The notes below the pieces were generated by a model, which did not search any database, had not been told where the DNA came from, and was given only the letters and a program-made list of their open reading frames with translations. From contig JAVJRN010000060.1 in the NCBI GenBank assembly GCA_040218415.1, positions 124,001 to 188,000 of the forward strand: a stretch of 64,000 bases of DNA. The letters are read 5' to 3'. The position numbers were made by a program, and so were the translations under genes. Source of the stretch: JAVJRN01 sp040218415 (GTDB taxonomy: Bacteria > Bacteroidota > Bacteroidia > Cytophagales > Cyclobacteriaceae). Within the stretch, counting starts at the first letter, position 1. Every line of letters begins with the position of its first letter. Of this stretch, positions 34,961 to 44,003 are shown piece after piece.

Positions 34961-35587
34961 TTAGTCGTTTTCTTTGGAGGCGCTTTCTGGCTCCACCATT
35001 TTCTTGAATCTGACTTGCCAGTATGGATCTTCAAGTTCCGTATATCTTCCGTGGAATTGTGTCAACATGATTTTCACTGCATAATTAAGACGGTTGACAG
35101 CATCTTGGTAATAGTCTGGCCGGTTCTGAGGATGATTGATGAAAAATTTAATGATTGGAAAGGCATGGGTTCTTAAATCACCCAAACCACGCTTCACATC
35201 AGGACGGCTTTTTTCTAAATAAACCATGGTCTGTTCACAGCATTGACCTAAGTTTTTAAGCAAGGTTCCATAAACCATCGATAACTCGTCTCCCTTTTGC
35301 TCATACTTATTGGTTTCTTCTTGGCAAAAAGCAGTGAATATTCTTAGTGCGGGTAAACTCATTGCCGCTTCGGTGAACACGTCTGGCTGCCATAGGATTT
35401 CACGAAAGGTAAAAATGGAAGGCAGCAATTCTGTATCATAATGCGCATCAACCTTCAATTCCTGAATCACCTCATGGGGAATATCGTTGATTTTACATTT
35501 TCCAGCGACGAGTGAAAATGACCAGCCCTGCTCTCCCTTTCTAAGCATTTTGGTAAAATTCCATATTTCGGTTAAGCCAATTTTCAT
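34961..35587 (-). CDS. Conserved-looking cytoplasmic protein of unknown function
   Basis: 208 aa. No signal peptide or membrane helix. Mostly helical by composition; N-terminus WNFTKMLRKGEQGWSFSLVAGK, two adjacent cysteines (QCCEQ), Trp/Tyr-rich end PYWQVRF followed by an acidic/Ser tail. I do not recognise the family. It lies 84 bp before the VTT gene on the same strand, with a candidate promoter between them, so it may be a separate unit. Codon use and composition look like the neighbours, so the gene is probably real. Confidence 0.6.
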   Translation of the reverse strand: MKIGLTEIWNFTKMLRKGEQGWSFSLVAGKCKINDIPHEVIQELKVDAHYDTELLPSIFTFREILWQPDVFTEAAMSLPALRIFTAFCQEETNKYEQKGDELSMVYGTLLKNLGQCCEQTMVYLEKSRPDVKRGLGDLRTHAFPIIKFFINHPQNRPDYYQDAVNRLNYAVKIMLTQFHGRYTELEDPYWQVRFKKMVEPESASKEND

Positions 35588-35802
35588 CTTTATCAGATTT
35601 CTACTTCCAAAATCCCTGTTTCCACGCCAATTTAATTAAAGTATTACTTTAGGTGAAGCAATTCGGTATTACAAAAAAGTCATTGTAAAAGTCTCCATCA
35701 CGTCATATAAACAAAAAAAACCATTTTTATAACATAGCCTTAACAACCATTTTTAAACAAATGGAGTCAGAAAGTAGTATGCTTGCATAACAAATTACGA
35801 TT

Positions 35803-36024
35803 ATGATTACGAAAGCTTCTCCAATATTCTTCAATGGCAATAAAATTCTCAGGTTATCAGACTTACCTGTGAGCCAAGCACACTTATTTTCAGGCTGGAT
35901 CACCACTGACCAGTTTGTGGTTTTAGGTGAAAAGAACGATTACGATTGCGTTAAATATGAGGACTATGAATATTGGTTTCAAAACTACTTTGCCGCCACC
36001 TCAGATATGGATGACTGGATGTAG
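35803..36024 (+). CDS. Small hypothetical protein
   Basis: 73 aa, no membrane segment. The N-terminal half is mixed hydrophobic (PIFFNGNKILRLSDLP, FSGWI), the C-terminal half is acidic and aromatic, ending YFAATSDMDDWM. TATGCTTG at 35778-35785, a 5/6 match to the -7 box, stands 17 nt upstream. It lies alone between the unknown minus-strand gene and recJ with ~215-bp spacers on each side. No function can be given. Confidence 0.5.
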   Translation: MITKASPIFFNGNKILRLSDLPVSQAHLFSGWITTDQFVVLGEKNDYDCVKYEDYEYWFQNYFAATSDMDDWM

Positions 36025-36236
36025 GAGAATTTTTATTAAGTAAAATTCTTCTTTATCATTCAACACATACCTATCAGGTGGTTCTCCCTCCTTTGCGTTT
36101 ACAAGTAAGTTCCTATTTTGTAAGCATAGTTTGATTCAGGTTATTTCTTGCCTTTAACGGCACACCCATCTCTAGAAGGCTATACCTTGAAAGTGTAAAA
36201 CGCACATTTCACCAAAAATTTCCCTAATTTCATGCC

Positions 36237-37937
36237 ATGGAAATGCGCTGGGTATATGGAGAGAAACAAAACGAAGAGCTCGTCAACGAGCTTTCCCAAG
36301 CGCTTAATATCAAACCAGAATTAGCACAAATTCTTTTTCAACGCGGCGTTACCACCTTCGATCAAGCCAAAGCGTTTTTTCGCCCTTCATTAACTTCTCT
36401 TCACGATCCTTTTCTGATGAAGGACATGGAAAAAGCAGTCAATCGACTAACAGATGCCGTTTCTAGTGGAGAAAAAATCCTCATTTATGGAGATTACGAC
36501 GTAGATGGCACCACTTCCGTGGCTTTGGTTTATTCTTTTTTGAATGAGCTGGGTGCAGATGTTGCATTTTATATTCCCGATCGCTACAAGGAAGGTTATG
36601 GGATTTCTAATATTGGTGTGAATTGGGCTGCTGACAATGGTTTTACGCTAATGATCGCACTCGATTGCGGTATTACTGCCATTGATCAAACCAACTTGGC
36701 GAACGCTTTGAACTTAGATCTGATCATTTGTGATCATCACAATCCTGGAGCAAAACTGCCAGAAGCAATTGCTGTGCTTGATCCCAAGCGCAAAGATTGT
36801 GGTTATCCTTTCAAAGAATTGAGCGGTTGTGGTGTAGGCTTCAAACTGCTTCATGGGTTTTGTTTGCAGCAAACAATCGACCTCAATGTGCTTTACAGAT
36901 ATCTGGATTTACTAGCGGTGAGCATCGCCTCAGATATTGTGCAAATGACTGGTGAGAACAGAATTCTTTCTTACTACGGCCTCAAAAAAATCAACCAGTC
37001 ACCATCAGAAGGCTTAAAATCACTGATAGAAATTAGCGGTTTGAAACCTCCGATCAGCATTTCAGATGTGGTTTTTTACATTGGTCCTAGAATCAATGCC
37101 GCAGGGCGTTTGGCGCATGCCTCCGATTCTGTGAAATTACTTATCGCCCAAACAGAAGAAGACACTTTAGGTTTTGCCGGCCAGCTCAACACGCGAAACA
37201 CCGAACGACGAGCATTCGATCAAAACATCACCAAAGAAGCCATTGCGATGATTGCGTCTGATGAATTTTTACAAACATCCATGAGCACGGTACTTTTCAA
37301 ACCGGACTGGCACAAAGGCGTAGTAGGAATCGTGGCTAGTCGCTGTATAGAACAGTACTACAGGCCAACCATCATTTTAACTGAGTCAAATGGTAAAGCG
37401 ACTGGCTCTGCACGATCAGTGGAGGGTTTTGACGTTTATACAGCCATTTCAAGTTGTAAAGAATGGCTCGATCAGTTTGGTGGTCACACCCATGCGGCAG
37501 GCCTGACCATGCCTGTAGAAAATATTGATAACTTCCGAAAGGCTTTTGAAGCTGAGGTGAAAAGCAAACTAAAAGAGGAGCATCTTTCGCCACGTCTGCC
37601 CATAGACTTGGAGGTTACTTTTGATTTTATCAACTTCAAAGCATTGAGCATTTTGGATCAAATGGCTCCCTTTGGGCCAGGAGCGCTGCAACCTACTTTT
37701 GTTTCTACAGGTGTCATGGCCAAAAACATTAAAGTGATCAAGGAAAAGCACTTAAAAATGGTGGTTTATCAGGAAAACCTTGATGTCGAATTAGAAGCGA
37801 TAGGCTTTGGTTTTGGTGCGCTGGGGGAGCGGCTCAAACGTGGCGAACCTTTCAAATTTGCCTTTCATATTGAAGAAAACAATTTTCGGGGCAATAAATC
37901 CATCCAGCTCAACATTAAGGATATAAAATTTGATTGA
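36237..37937 (+). CDS. recJ: Single-stranded-DNA-specific exonuclease RecJ
   Basis: 566 aa. DHH-family motifs: DYDVD (86-90), Asp143 in ALDCG, DHH (166-168), and the DHHA1-type GPRINAAGRLAHA and GGHTHAAGLTM further on. RecJ degrades single-stranded DNA 5' to 3' with Mn/Mg and acts in recombination, mismatch and base-excision repair. The ATG at 36237 leads directly into MRWVYGEK, a common Bacteroidota RecJ N-terminus (MEMRW also contains a second ATG two codons on). lptB starts 18 nt later, likely in the same operon. Confidence 0.95.
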   Translation: MEMRWVYGEKQNEELVNELSQALNIKPELAQILFQRGVTTFDQAKAFFRPSLTSLHDPFLMKDMEKAVNRLTDAVSSGEKILIYGDYDVDGTTSVALVYSFLNELGADVAFYIPDRYKEGYGISNIGVNWAADNGFTLMIALDCGITAIDQTNLANALNLDLIICDHHNPGAKLPEAIAVLDPKRKDCGYPFKELSGCGVGFKLLHGFCLQQTIDLNVLYRYLDLLAVSIASDIVQMTGENRILSYYGLKKINQSPSEGLKSLIEISGLKPPISISDVVFYIGPRINAAGRLAHASDSVKLLIAQTEEDTLGFAGQLNTRNTERRAFDQNITKEAIAMIASDEFLQTSMSTVLFKPDWHKGVVGIVASRCIEQYYRPTIILTESNGKATGSARSVEGFDVYTAISSCKEWLDQFGGHTHAAGLTMPVENIDNFRKAFEAEVKSKLKEEHLSPRLPIDLEVTFDFINFKALSILDQMAPFGPGALQPTFVSTGVMAKNIKVIKEKHLKMVVYQENLDVELEAIGFGFGALGERLKRGEPFKFAFHIEENNFRGNKSIQLNIKDIKFD

Positions 37938-37955
37938 TATCTTGCAAAGTCAAAT

Positions 37956-38687
37956 ATGGAGCTACGTTCAGAACATTTAATAAAAAAGTATAAAAAACGG
38001 ACAGTCGTTAATGACATTTCCGTTTCTGTGAAACAAGGAGAAATCGTTGGGCTTTTAGGACCAAATGGTGCCGGAAAAACGACCTCTTTTTATATGATTG
38101 TTGGGTTAATCAAGCCCAATGATGGGAAAATATTTCTTGATGACAGAGATATTACCAGCTTGGCCATGTACCGGAGAGCCAAGCTTGGTATTGGCTATTT
38201 GGCGCAAGAAGCATCGGTTTTTCGCAAGCTATCAGTAGAAGACAATATTACTGCCGTGCTCGAACTCACCAAACTGTCCAAGGCCGAGCAAAAAGATAAA
38301 ATGGAATACCTCCTCGAAGAATTTAGTTTGACGCATGTCCGCAAGAATCTCGGCATGGTGCTTTCCGGAGGAGAAAGAAGACGAACAGAAATAGCCAGAG
38401 CACTCGCCGTAGATCCCAAGTTTGTACTGCTCGACGAGCCTTTTGCAGGTGTCGATCCCATAGCCGTAGAGGAAATACAATCGATTGTAGCCAAGCTTAA
38501 AAACCAAAATATCGGTATATTGATCACCGATCACAATGTGAACGAAACACTATCGATCACTGATCGCGCCTATTTGATGTTTGAAGGGAAACTTCTCAAA
38601 GCAGGAACTGCCGAAGAACTAGCCTCAGACGAGCAAGTAAGGCGGGTTTATTTAGGAAAACACTTTGAGCTGAAGCGGAAAATATAA
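37956..38687 (+). CDS. lptB: LPS export ABC transporter ATP-binding protein
   Basis: 243 aa. Walker A GPNGAGKT (35-42), signature LSGGE (136-140) with RRRTEIARALA, Walker B FVLLDEP (156-162), and the H-loop LITDHNV. The Arg-rich ERRRTEIARAL and AGVDP wording is typical of LptB. As part of LptB2FG it powers LPS extraction from the inner membrane. Its stop is directly followed by the ATG of the GH3 gene. Confidence 0.93.
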   Translation: MELRSEHLIKKYKKRTVVNDISVSVKQGEIVGLLGPNGAGKTTSFYMIVGLIKPNDGKIFLDDRDITSLAMYRRAKLGIGYLAQEASVFRKLSVEDNITAVLELTKLSKAEQKDKMEYLLEEFSLTHVRKNLGMVLSGGERRRTEIARALAVDPKFVLLDEPFAGVDPIAVEEIQSIVAKLKNQNIGILITDHNVNETLSITDRAYLMFEGKLLKAGTAEELASDEQVRRVYLGKHFELKRKI

Positions 38688-40211
38688 ATGGAGATCTTTA
38701 ATTCCATATTGAACTGGGTGATGAAAAAGCGGATACACGATATCGAGCTTTTTCTAAAATATCCAATGGAAGTTCAAACGGAATTATTGGATAGCCTGAT
38801 AAGAAAAGGCGCAAATACAGAGTACGGAAGATATTACGGTTTTAGCGGCATTCAGAATTACGAACAGTTCAAAAACAAAGTGCCTATCGTCGCTTATGAA
38901 GATCTCTTTCCGTATGTAGAGCGGTTGATGCATGGTGAACAAAACATACTTTGGCCATCAGAAATAAAATGGTTTGCCAAGTCTTCTGGCACCACCAACG
39001 CCCGCAGTAAATTCATCCCTGTCTCTGCGGAAGCATTAGAAGATTGCCATTATAAGGGCGGGAAAGATATGTTGAGCATTTACGTCAACAATTACCCAGA
39101 AAGTAAAATGTTTGCTGGAAAAAACTTGGTGATCGGCGGTAGCCAACAAGTGAACCAGTTTGATAAAAATGCCAAGTCATATTACGGTGATGTTTCGGCC
39201 ATTTTGTTGAAAAACCTCCCATTGTGGGCGCAATTTGTCCGCACGCCTTCCTTGGAAATCGCCCTTATGGACGAATGGGAGGAAAAGATTGAAAAAATGG
39301 CTTTAACCACTGCCGAGGAAGATGTAACAAGTATTTCTGGCGTTCCCACCTGGACGATCGTCCTCATTGAGAGAATATTGGCGCTGAAAGGAAAGTCCAA
39401 TATCCTTGATGTGTGGCCAAACTTAGAAGTTTTTGTTCATGGAGCGGTGGCTTTTACTCCTTACAAAAAGGTATTCCAAAAGCTCATACCGTCTTCAGGC
39501 ATGCGATATATGGAAACATACAATGCTTCTGAAGGTTTTTTTGGCATTCAAGATCAATCCAATTCTAGTGACCTTCTACTGATGTTGGATTATGGTATTT
39601 TCTATGAATTTATTCCAATGGAAGAGTTTGATAGTGAGCACCCTAATACCCTAAGTTTAGAGCAGGTAGAAGTTGGAAAAAACTACGCGGTAGTTATTAC
39701 CACCAATGCTGGTTTGTGGCGGTACAAAATTGGGGACACAGTGAGGTTTACCTCCGTTAACCCTTTCAGAATTCGTATTTCTGGTCGAACAAAACATTTC
39801 ATTAATGCCTTTGGTGAAGAGTTGATTATTGAAAATGCAGAAGAGGCCATGTCCTACGCTTGTGAAAAAACAGGTGCTACCCTAGAAAACTTCACAGCAG
39901 GGCCAAGATATATCGATCAGGGTCAAAAAGGAGGACACGAGTGGATCATTGAATTTATTCAGCCGCCAGACAGTCTGGATCGTTTTTGCCTTTTGCTTGA
40001 TGAAAAGCTTCGAGAAATCAATTCTGATTATGACGCCAAGCGCCACAAAAGTATTGCCTTAGAATCCCCTTTGGTTCATTCAGTAGAACATGGCACTTTT
40101 TACCATTGGATGAAAAAAAGAGGAAAACTGGGCGGTCAAAATAAGGTTCCACGCCTCGCCAACAACAGAGCTTACCTCGATGAATTGTTGGAAATCTTAG
40201 TATTGGATTAG
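38688..40211 (+). CDS. GH3 auxin-responsive-promoter family protein (acyl-adenylating enzyme)
   Basis: 507 aa. KSSGTTNARSKFIPVS (98-113) is the P-loop-like phosphate motif of the GH3/ANL adenylation fold; RYMETYNASEGFFGIQD and LWRYKIGDTVRFT are further GH3 motifs. Plant GH3 enzymes conjugate acyl acids such as auxin with amino acids; bacterial members in Bacteroidota are common but without assigned substrate. The ATG follows the lptB stop with zero spacing, so it is coupled to an LPS export gene, perhaps by conserved context only. A weak hairpin AAAAGC-ACTC-GCTTTT lies 14 nt after the stop. Confidence 0.88.
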   Translation: MEIFNSILNWVMKKRIHDIELFLKYPMEVQTELLDSLIRKGANTEYGRYYGFSGIQNYEQFKNKVPIVAYEDLFPYVERLMHGEQNILWPSEIKWFAKSSGTTNARSKFIPVSAEALEDCHYKGGKDMLSIYVNNYPESKMFAGKNLVIGGSQQVNQFDKNAKSYYGDVSAILLKNLPLWAQFVRTPSLEIALMDEWEEKIEKMALTTAEEDVTSISGVPTWTIVLIERILALKGKSNILDVWPNLEVFVHGAVAFTPYKKVFQKLIPSSGMRYMETYNASEGFFGIQDQSNSSDLLLMLDYGIFYEFIPMEEFDSEHPNTLSLEQVEVGKNYAVVITTNAGLWRYKIGDTVRFTSVNPFRIRISGRTKHFINAFGEELIIENAEEAMSYACEKTGATLENFTAGPRYIDQGQKGGHEWIIEFIQPPDSLDRFCLLLDEKLREINSDYDAKRHKSIALESPLVHSVEHGTFYHWMKKRGKLGGQNKVPRLANNRAYLDELLEILVLD

Positions 40212-40366
40212 GCTTATTTTCGGACAAAAGCACTCGCTTTTAATACAAAAACATAAACCATTGGGGCAAAAAAATTTAAACTGCTCTTACCCTACTGTCC
40301 AGTTTTTTGTAGTCGTCTCGTTTGCCTGAGTCAAGGATCAAGCTCGATAACATTTTCAACTATGTC

Positions 40367-41407
40367 TCAGTCTACCTCCTCGGAGTGATGCTTCACATAA
40401 TTCTCCCATCGCTCAATAGCGTCTTTAAAGTCATCCGGTAATTCCGAATCGAATTGCACTTTTTCGCCAGTCACAGGATGAATGAAACCAAGCGTTTTAG
40501 CATGCAAAGCTTGTCTCGGAATGGCCTTAAAACAATTATGGACAAACTGCTTGTACTTCGTAAAAACCGTACCTTTCAATATTTGATCTCCACCATACGT
40601 GGCGTCATTGAATAGTGGATGACCGATAAACTTCATATGGGCACGAATCTGATGCGTACGGCCTGTTTCTAGGTTGCATTGTATCAAACTCACATAGCGC
40701 ATCGATTTGATTAGTTTGAAATGGGTAATCGCCACTTTGCCGTTATCCCCCTCCGGAAAACATGCAGTGATACGCCTATCTTTTAAGCTTCGACCCACAT
40801 TCACATTGATGGTGCCTTGTTCCTCCGTTAACTCGCCCCAAACCAAAGCGTAATAAGTCCGCTCGATACTGTGATCAAAAAACTGCTTGGCCAGACCATT
40901 CATCGCCTGCTCACTTTTTGCTATCACCAGCAAACCCGAAGTATCCTTATCTATTCTATGCACTAATCCGGGACGACCTTCATTGCCTTCCATTTCAGGA
41001 AGATTCCGAAAATGATAAACCAACCCATTGACCAGCGTTCCTGACCAGTTTTGATAAGCCGGATGCACCACCATACCTGCTTCTTTATTGACAATCATGA
41101 GATCTTTATCCTCATAGACGATATTTAAAGGCAGGTTTTCGGCTATGACTTCATCATTGCGAGGGGGCTCAGGAAGAAATACTTGTATGGCATCACCGGG
41201 ATGAATTTTATGGTTTGGCTTTACCGTGTTGTTGTTGACTTTAACAAAGCCATCCTTAATTCCATTTTGGATTTTATTCCTTGTGACATTCGGCAAACGG
41301 TCCATTAAAAATTTATCAACACGTAGTATCGCCTGCTTTGGGTCAACAACAATATGATGATGTTCATAAAACTCGTCTTCCTGATTGATGTCAAAATCCT
41401 CTTGCAT
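40367..41407 (-). CDS. RluA/RluD-family pseudouridine synthase
   Basis: 346 aa. An S4 RNA-binding domain covers ~27-80 (RVDKFLMDRLPNVTRNKIQ). The catalytic motif is HRIDKDTSGLLV with Asp153. Further conserved parts are ETGRTHQIRAHM and GHPLFND. It isomerises uridines in 23S rRNA; domain order and length fit RluD, but RluC-like specificity cannot be excluded. A TAAATTTG box lies only a few bases before the ATG, so either the mRNA is nearly leaderless or that match is chance. Confidence 0.93.
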   Translation of the reverse strand: MQEDFDINQEDEFYEHHHIVVDPKQAILRVDKFLMDRLPNVTRNKIQNGIKDGFVKVNNNTVKPNHKIHPGDAIQVFLPEPPRNDEVIAENLPLNIVYEDKDLMIVNKEAGMVVHPAYQNWSGTLVNGLVYHFRNLPEMEGNEGRPGLVHRIDKDTSGLLVIAKSEQAMNGLAKQFFDHSIERTYYALVWGELTEEQGTINVNVGRSLKDRRITACFPEGDNGKVAITHFKLIKSMRYVSLIQCNLETGRTHQIRAHMKFIGHPLFNDATYGGDQILKGTVFTKYKQFVHNCFKAIPRQALHAKTLGFIHPVTGEKVQFDSELPDDFKDAIERWENYVKHHSEEVD

Positions 41408-41485
41408 TCGGCAAATTTATCTTTTATTTCATGTGCCAGCGGCTTTATGGTTGGCTTACTTTGCTAAAAGTTCTAACTACCCTGC

Positions 41486-42400
41486 ATGCATCACTCATTT
41501 GACTTTACATCAACTACCGAAAAGATTGTTACAGACTGGAGTGAAAGGGCCGAAATCAATCTGTATGTTAAACATGATGATTTGGTTCACCCCACGATTA
41601 TTGGTAATAAGTGGAGGAAGTTGAAGTATAACCTTCAGGAAGCAAGGAGGTTGTCTCGCAAAACATTACTCACTTTTGGCGGAGCATTTTCAAATCACAT
41701 TCATGCAACCGCAGCAGCAGCCAAAGAATATGGTTTTGAGTCGATAGGTATTATCCGTGGCGAAGAATTAGGCCATGACAGTAATCCAACATTGAGGTTT
41801 GCCCATGCGCACGGTATGGACTTAAGGTTTATATCAAGAGCCAATTTTAGACTTTTCAAAGACAATCCCAAGCTCATGGAAATGGATTTGTCGAGCGTTT
41901 ACCTACTGCCCGAAGGCGGAACCAATGATTTAGCCATTAAAGGCTGTGCCGAAATACCATCAGAAATTCAAGTTGCTTTTGACTATCTGATCACCTCTAT
42001 CGGTACCGGAGGCACAATGGCAGGTTTAATCGAGGGAGCCAAGGGAAAAGGTGAGATTATAGGGGTTTCGGCGCTGAAAGGGAACTTCATACAAAAAGAT
42101 CTGGAAATCCTACTCAGTGAAAATAATATCCAGAAGACCAATTATCGCGTGTTGACGTCTTATCACTTTGGAGGTTATGGAAGAGTGAATAGTGAACTCA
42201 TTCAATTCATCAATGAAACTAAAAACCTTGAGGGGCTTAAACTAGATCCTATCTATACTGGGAAAACCTATTTTGCCGTTAGGGACATGGCAAGAAAAAA
42301 TTACTTTACTAGAGGTAGTAATGTGGTATTTTTACATACTGGAGGCCTGCAAGGGGTCGACGGTTTCAATCAAAAACACGACAACAAAATTGAATTTTAA
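41486..42400 (+). CDS. PLP-dependent ACC deaminase/D-cysteine desulfhydrase family enzyme
   Basis: 304 aa. The PLP-binding Lys is Lys42 in IIGNKWRKLKYN; the cofactor environment is GGAFSNHIHATAAAAKEYG, and the phosphate loop SIGTGGTMAG. The fold type II family includes 1-aminocyclopropane-1-carboxylate deaminase and D-cysteine desulfhydrase, which the sequence does not separate; desulfhydrase-type activity is more usual in such bacteria. Divergent from the pseudouridine synthase gene, 78 bp apart. The more upstream frame at 41385 is a shadow. Confidence 0.87.
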   Translation: MHHSFDFTSTTEKIVTDWSERAEINLYVKHDDLVHPTIIGNKWRKLKYNLQEARRLSRKTLLTFGGAFSNHIHATAAAAKEYGFESIGIIRGEELGHDSNPTLRFAHAHGMDLRFISRANFRLFKDNPKLMEMDLSSVYLLPEGGTNDLAIKGCAEIPSEIQVAFDYLITSIGTGGTMAGLIEGAKGKGEIIGVSALKGNFIQKDLEILLSENNIQKTNYRVLTSYHFGGYGRVNSELIQFINETKNLEGLKLDPIYTGKTYFAVRDMARKNYFTRGSNVVFLHTGGLQGVDGFNQKHDNKIEF

Positions 42401-42425
42401 CAATATTTTTTAGCAATTTGCGGAT

Positions 42426-44003
42426 GTGAGTAGATACCTCTTTTTAATTCTTCTTGTATTTGTCTTGGGCTGTAACATTAACGAACTAGAATTCGATAAT
42501 ATTCAAAGGCCAAATCTGATGGGTAGTTTTGCTGCACCAATCGGTCATTTATCCTATAGTTTTAGGGATTTATTGATCGAGGGGAGCGACTCCACTTTGG
42601 ATTTTTCCGAAGACAGTTTAGGTCTTATTTCTTTTCTCTTTAGTGATACTACCAATTTTACTCAAGGCTCGGATCTAATATCTATTAGCGACATACGTAA
42701 TAGCCAATCGGTTAGACTTGATACAGCCGTTGACAATTCATCTACTACCAATATAATTATCACAAAAGAGGTAAGCCGTTCCTTTGAGTTTCCCTCTGAT
42801 AATGAAGACCCAGTAGATTCCATTTATTATTCAAGTGGCGAGTTAGTGGTTTCCGTAGAAAGCAACTTCGAAAACTTTGACTATGTCCTTTCTATCGGAA
42901 ATGTAGTCAATAGAAGCACGAATCAAGCAGCCACTTTTACGCAAAACAGCAGTTCAACTCTAGAACTTTCAAACTATAAGATTGTCTTAAAAGAGACTAG
43001 CTCATCCGTGAATAACGTTTACGAATTCAGTTTGAACTATACCATCAACCTTGAGCCAGGACAGTCGGTCGAAGAAAATGACTCAATCTCAGTATCCATT
43101 AGCTTTTTAAATCAGGAATTTGACGTGTTGTTCGGGAAGTTTGGCCAAAGTGAAATTGACTTAGGAGACAATAAGATCACCATAGATTTCTTTCAGGATT
43201 TAGGAAATAAAGGCTTTATTTTTCAGGCACCCAATATCAAAATGGACGTACTTAATAGTTTTGGCGTGCCCATGAGTTTACTTCTTGATAGCCTTTACGG
43301 TTCAAAAGGCGATCGGCGGGTTTATTTGGAAGGGCCTGTTACCTCATCTCCTCAAATCTTAAAAGCACCACAAATCAGTGCAGTCGGCTCCACTGTAAGT
43401 TCTCAAATAGCAATAAATGGCAATAACTCAACACTCCAAGATCTTATGGAGGTTGCTCCAAGTGAAATCGGGCTAAAACTGCGTGCACGTTTAAACCCGC
43501 AAGACGCCAATGCTGGAAACTTTATTCAAAGAAGTAGCGAGATTTCCATTGTAACTAATATGGAGGTCCCCTTAAGTTTGAAGCTCGATGAGTTAAAGAG
43601 AAGAGAATCATTTGATTTGGGTGATGGACTTGACTTTGATGAAGCAGATTCAATTTCCATTAGAGTTTATGCGATTAATGAAATTCCTTTCAGTGTACTG
43701 TTAGATCTCGAGTTTTATGATGAAAGCGACACCTTAGTTTACGAAACCAGATTTAATAAAGTAATTGAAACTCCATTTTTGAATGTCGATGGCTCGCTTA
43801 AGCAATCAAGGAAAAATGTAGCAGATATAATTATATCGCGAGCCGGAGTTGAAGCCTTAAAAACAGCTGCTCGAATGGATGCGATATTTACTTTTAACAC
43901 TCCTTCGAGTCAAACTTCTGAGGATATCTTCGTCAAGTTTTTTGCGGATGCGAAAATCGACATTACACTATCGGCAGTAGTCACCTTATCTCCAGAGTAT
44001 TGA
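42426..44003 (+). CDS. Lipoprotein of unknown function, paired with a DUF5723-like protein
   Basis: 525 aa, starting with GTG at 42426, chosen because it gives a full signal peptide with lipobox VLGC (Cys16). The mature protein is beta-rich with many Ser/Asn and short acidic stretches and no enzyme motif. It starts 25 nt after the PLP enzyme and its TGA overlaps the TTG start of the next gene (TTGA), so both are coupled. Inference: an envelope complex in which this lipoprotein works with the following outer-membrane-type protein. Function unknown. Confidence 0.75.
   Translation: MSRYLFLILLVFVLGCNINELEFDNIQRPNLMGSFAAPIGHLSYSFRDLLIEGSDSTLDFSEDSLGLISFLFSDTTNFTQGSDLISISDIRNSQSVRLDTAVDNSSTTNIIITKEVSRSFEFPSDNEDPVDSIYYSSGELVVSVESNFENFDYVLSIGNVVNRSTNQAATFTQNSSSTLELSNYKIVLKETSSSVNNVYEFSLNYTINLEPGQSVEENDSISVSISFLNQEFDVLFGKFGQSEIDLGDNKITIDFFQDLGNKGFIFQAPNIKMDVLNSFGVPMSLLLDSLYGSKGDRRVYLEGPVTSSPQILKAPQISAVGSTVSSQIAINGNNSTLQDLMEVAPSEIGLKLRARLNPQDANAGNFIQRSSEISIVTNMEVPLSLKLDELKRRESFDLGDGLDFDEADSISIRVYAINEIPFSVLLDLEFYDESDTLVYETRFNKVIETPFLNVDGSLKQSRKNVADIIISRAGVEALKTAARMDAIFTFNTPSSQTSEDIFVKFFADAKIDITLSAVVTLSPEY

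Noticed and set aside
40226..40241. AAAAGC-ACTC-GCTTTT as terminator of the GH3 gene
   Set aside because: Six weak base pairs and no T-run after the stem; not strong enough to call.
40212..40366. Possible small gene or RNA between GH3 and the pseudouridine synthase
   Set aside because: No frame with start and composition of coding DNA, and no stable structure beyond a weak hairpin.
41412..41419. TAAATTTG -7 match just before the pseudouridine synthase start
   Set aside because: Would leave almost no leader and has no -33 partner; not called as a promoter.
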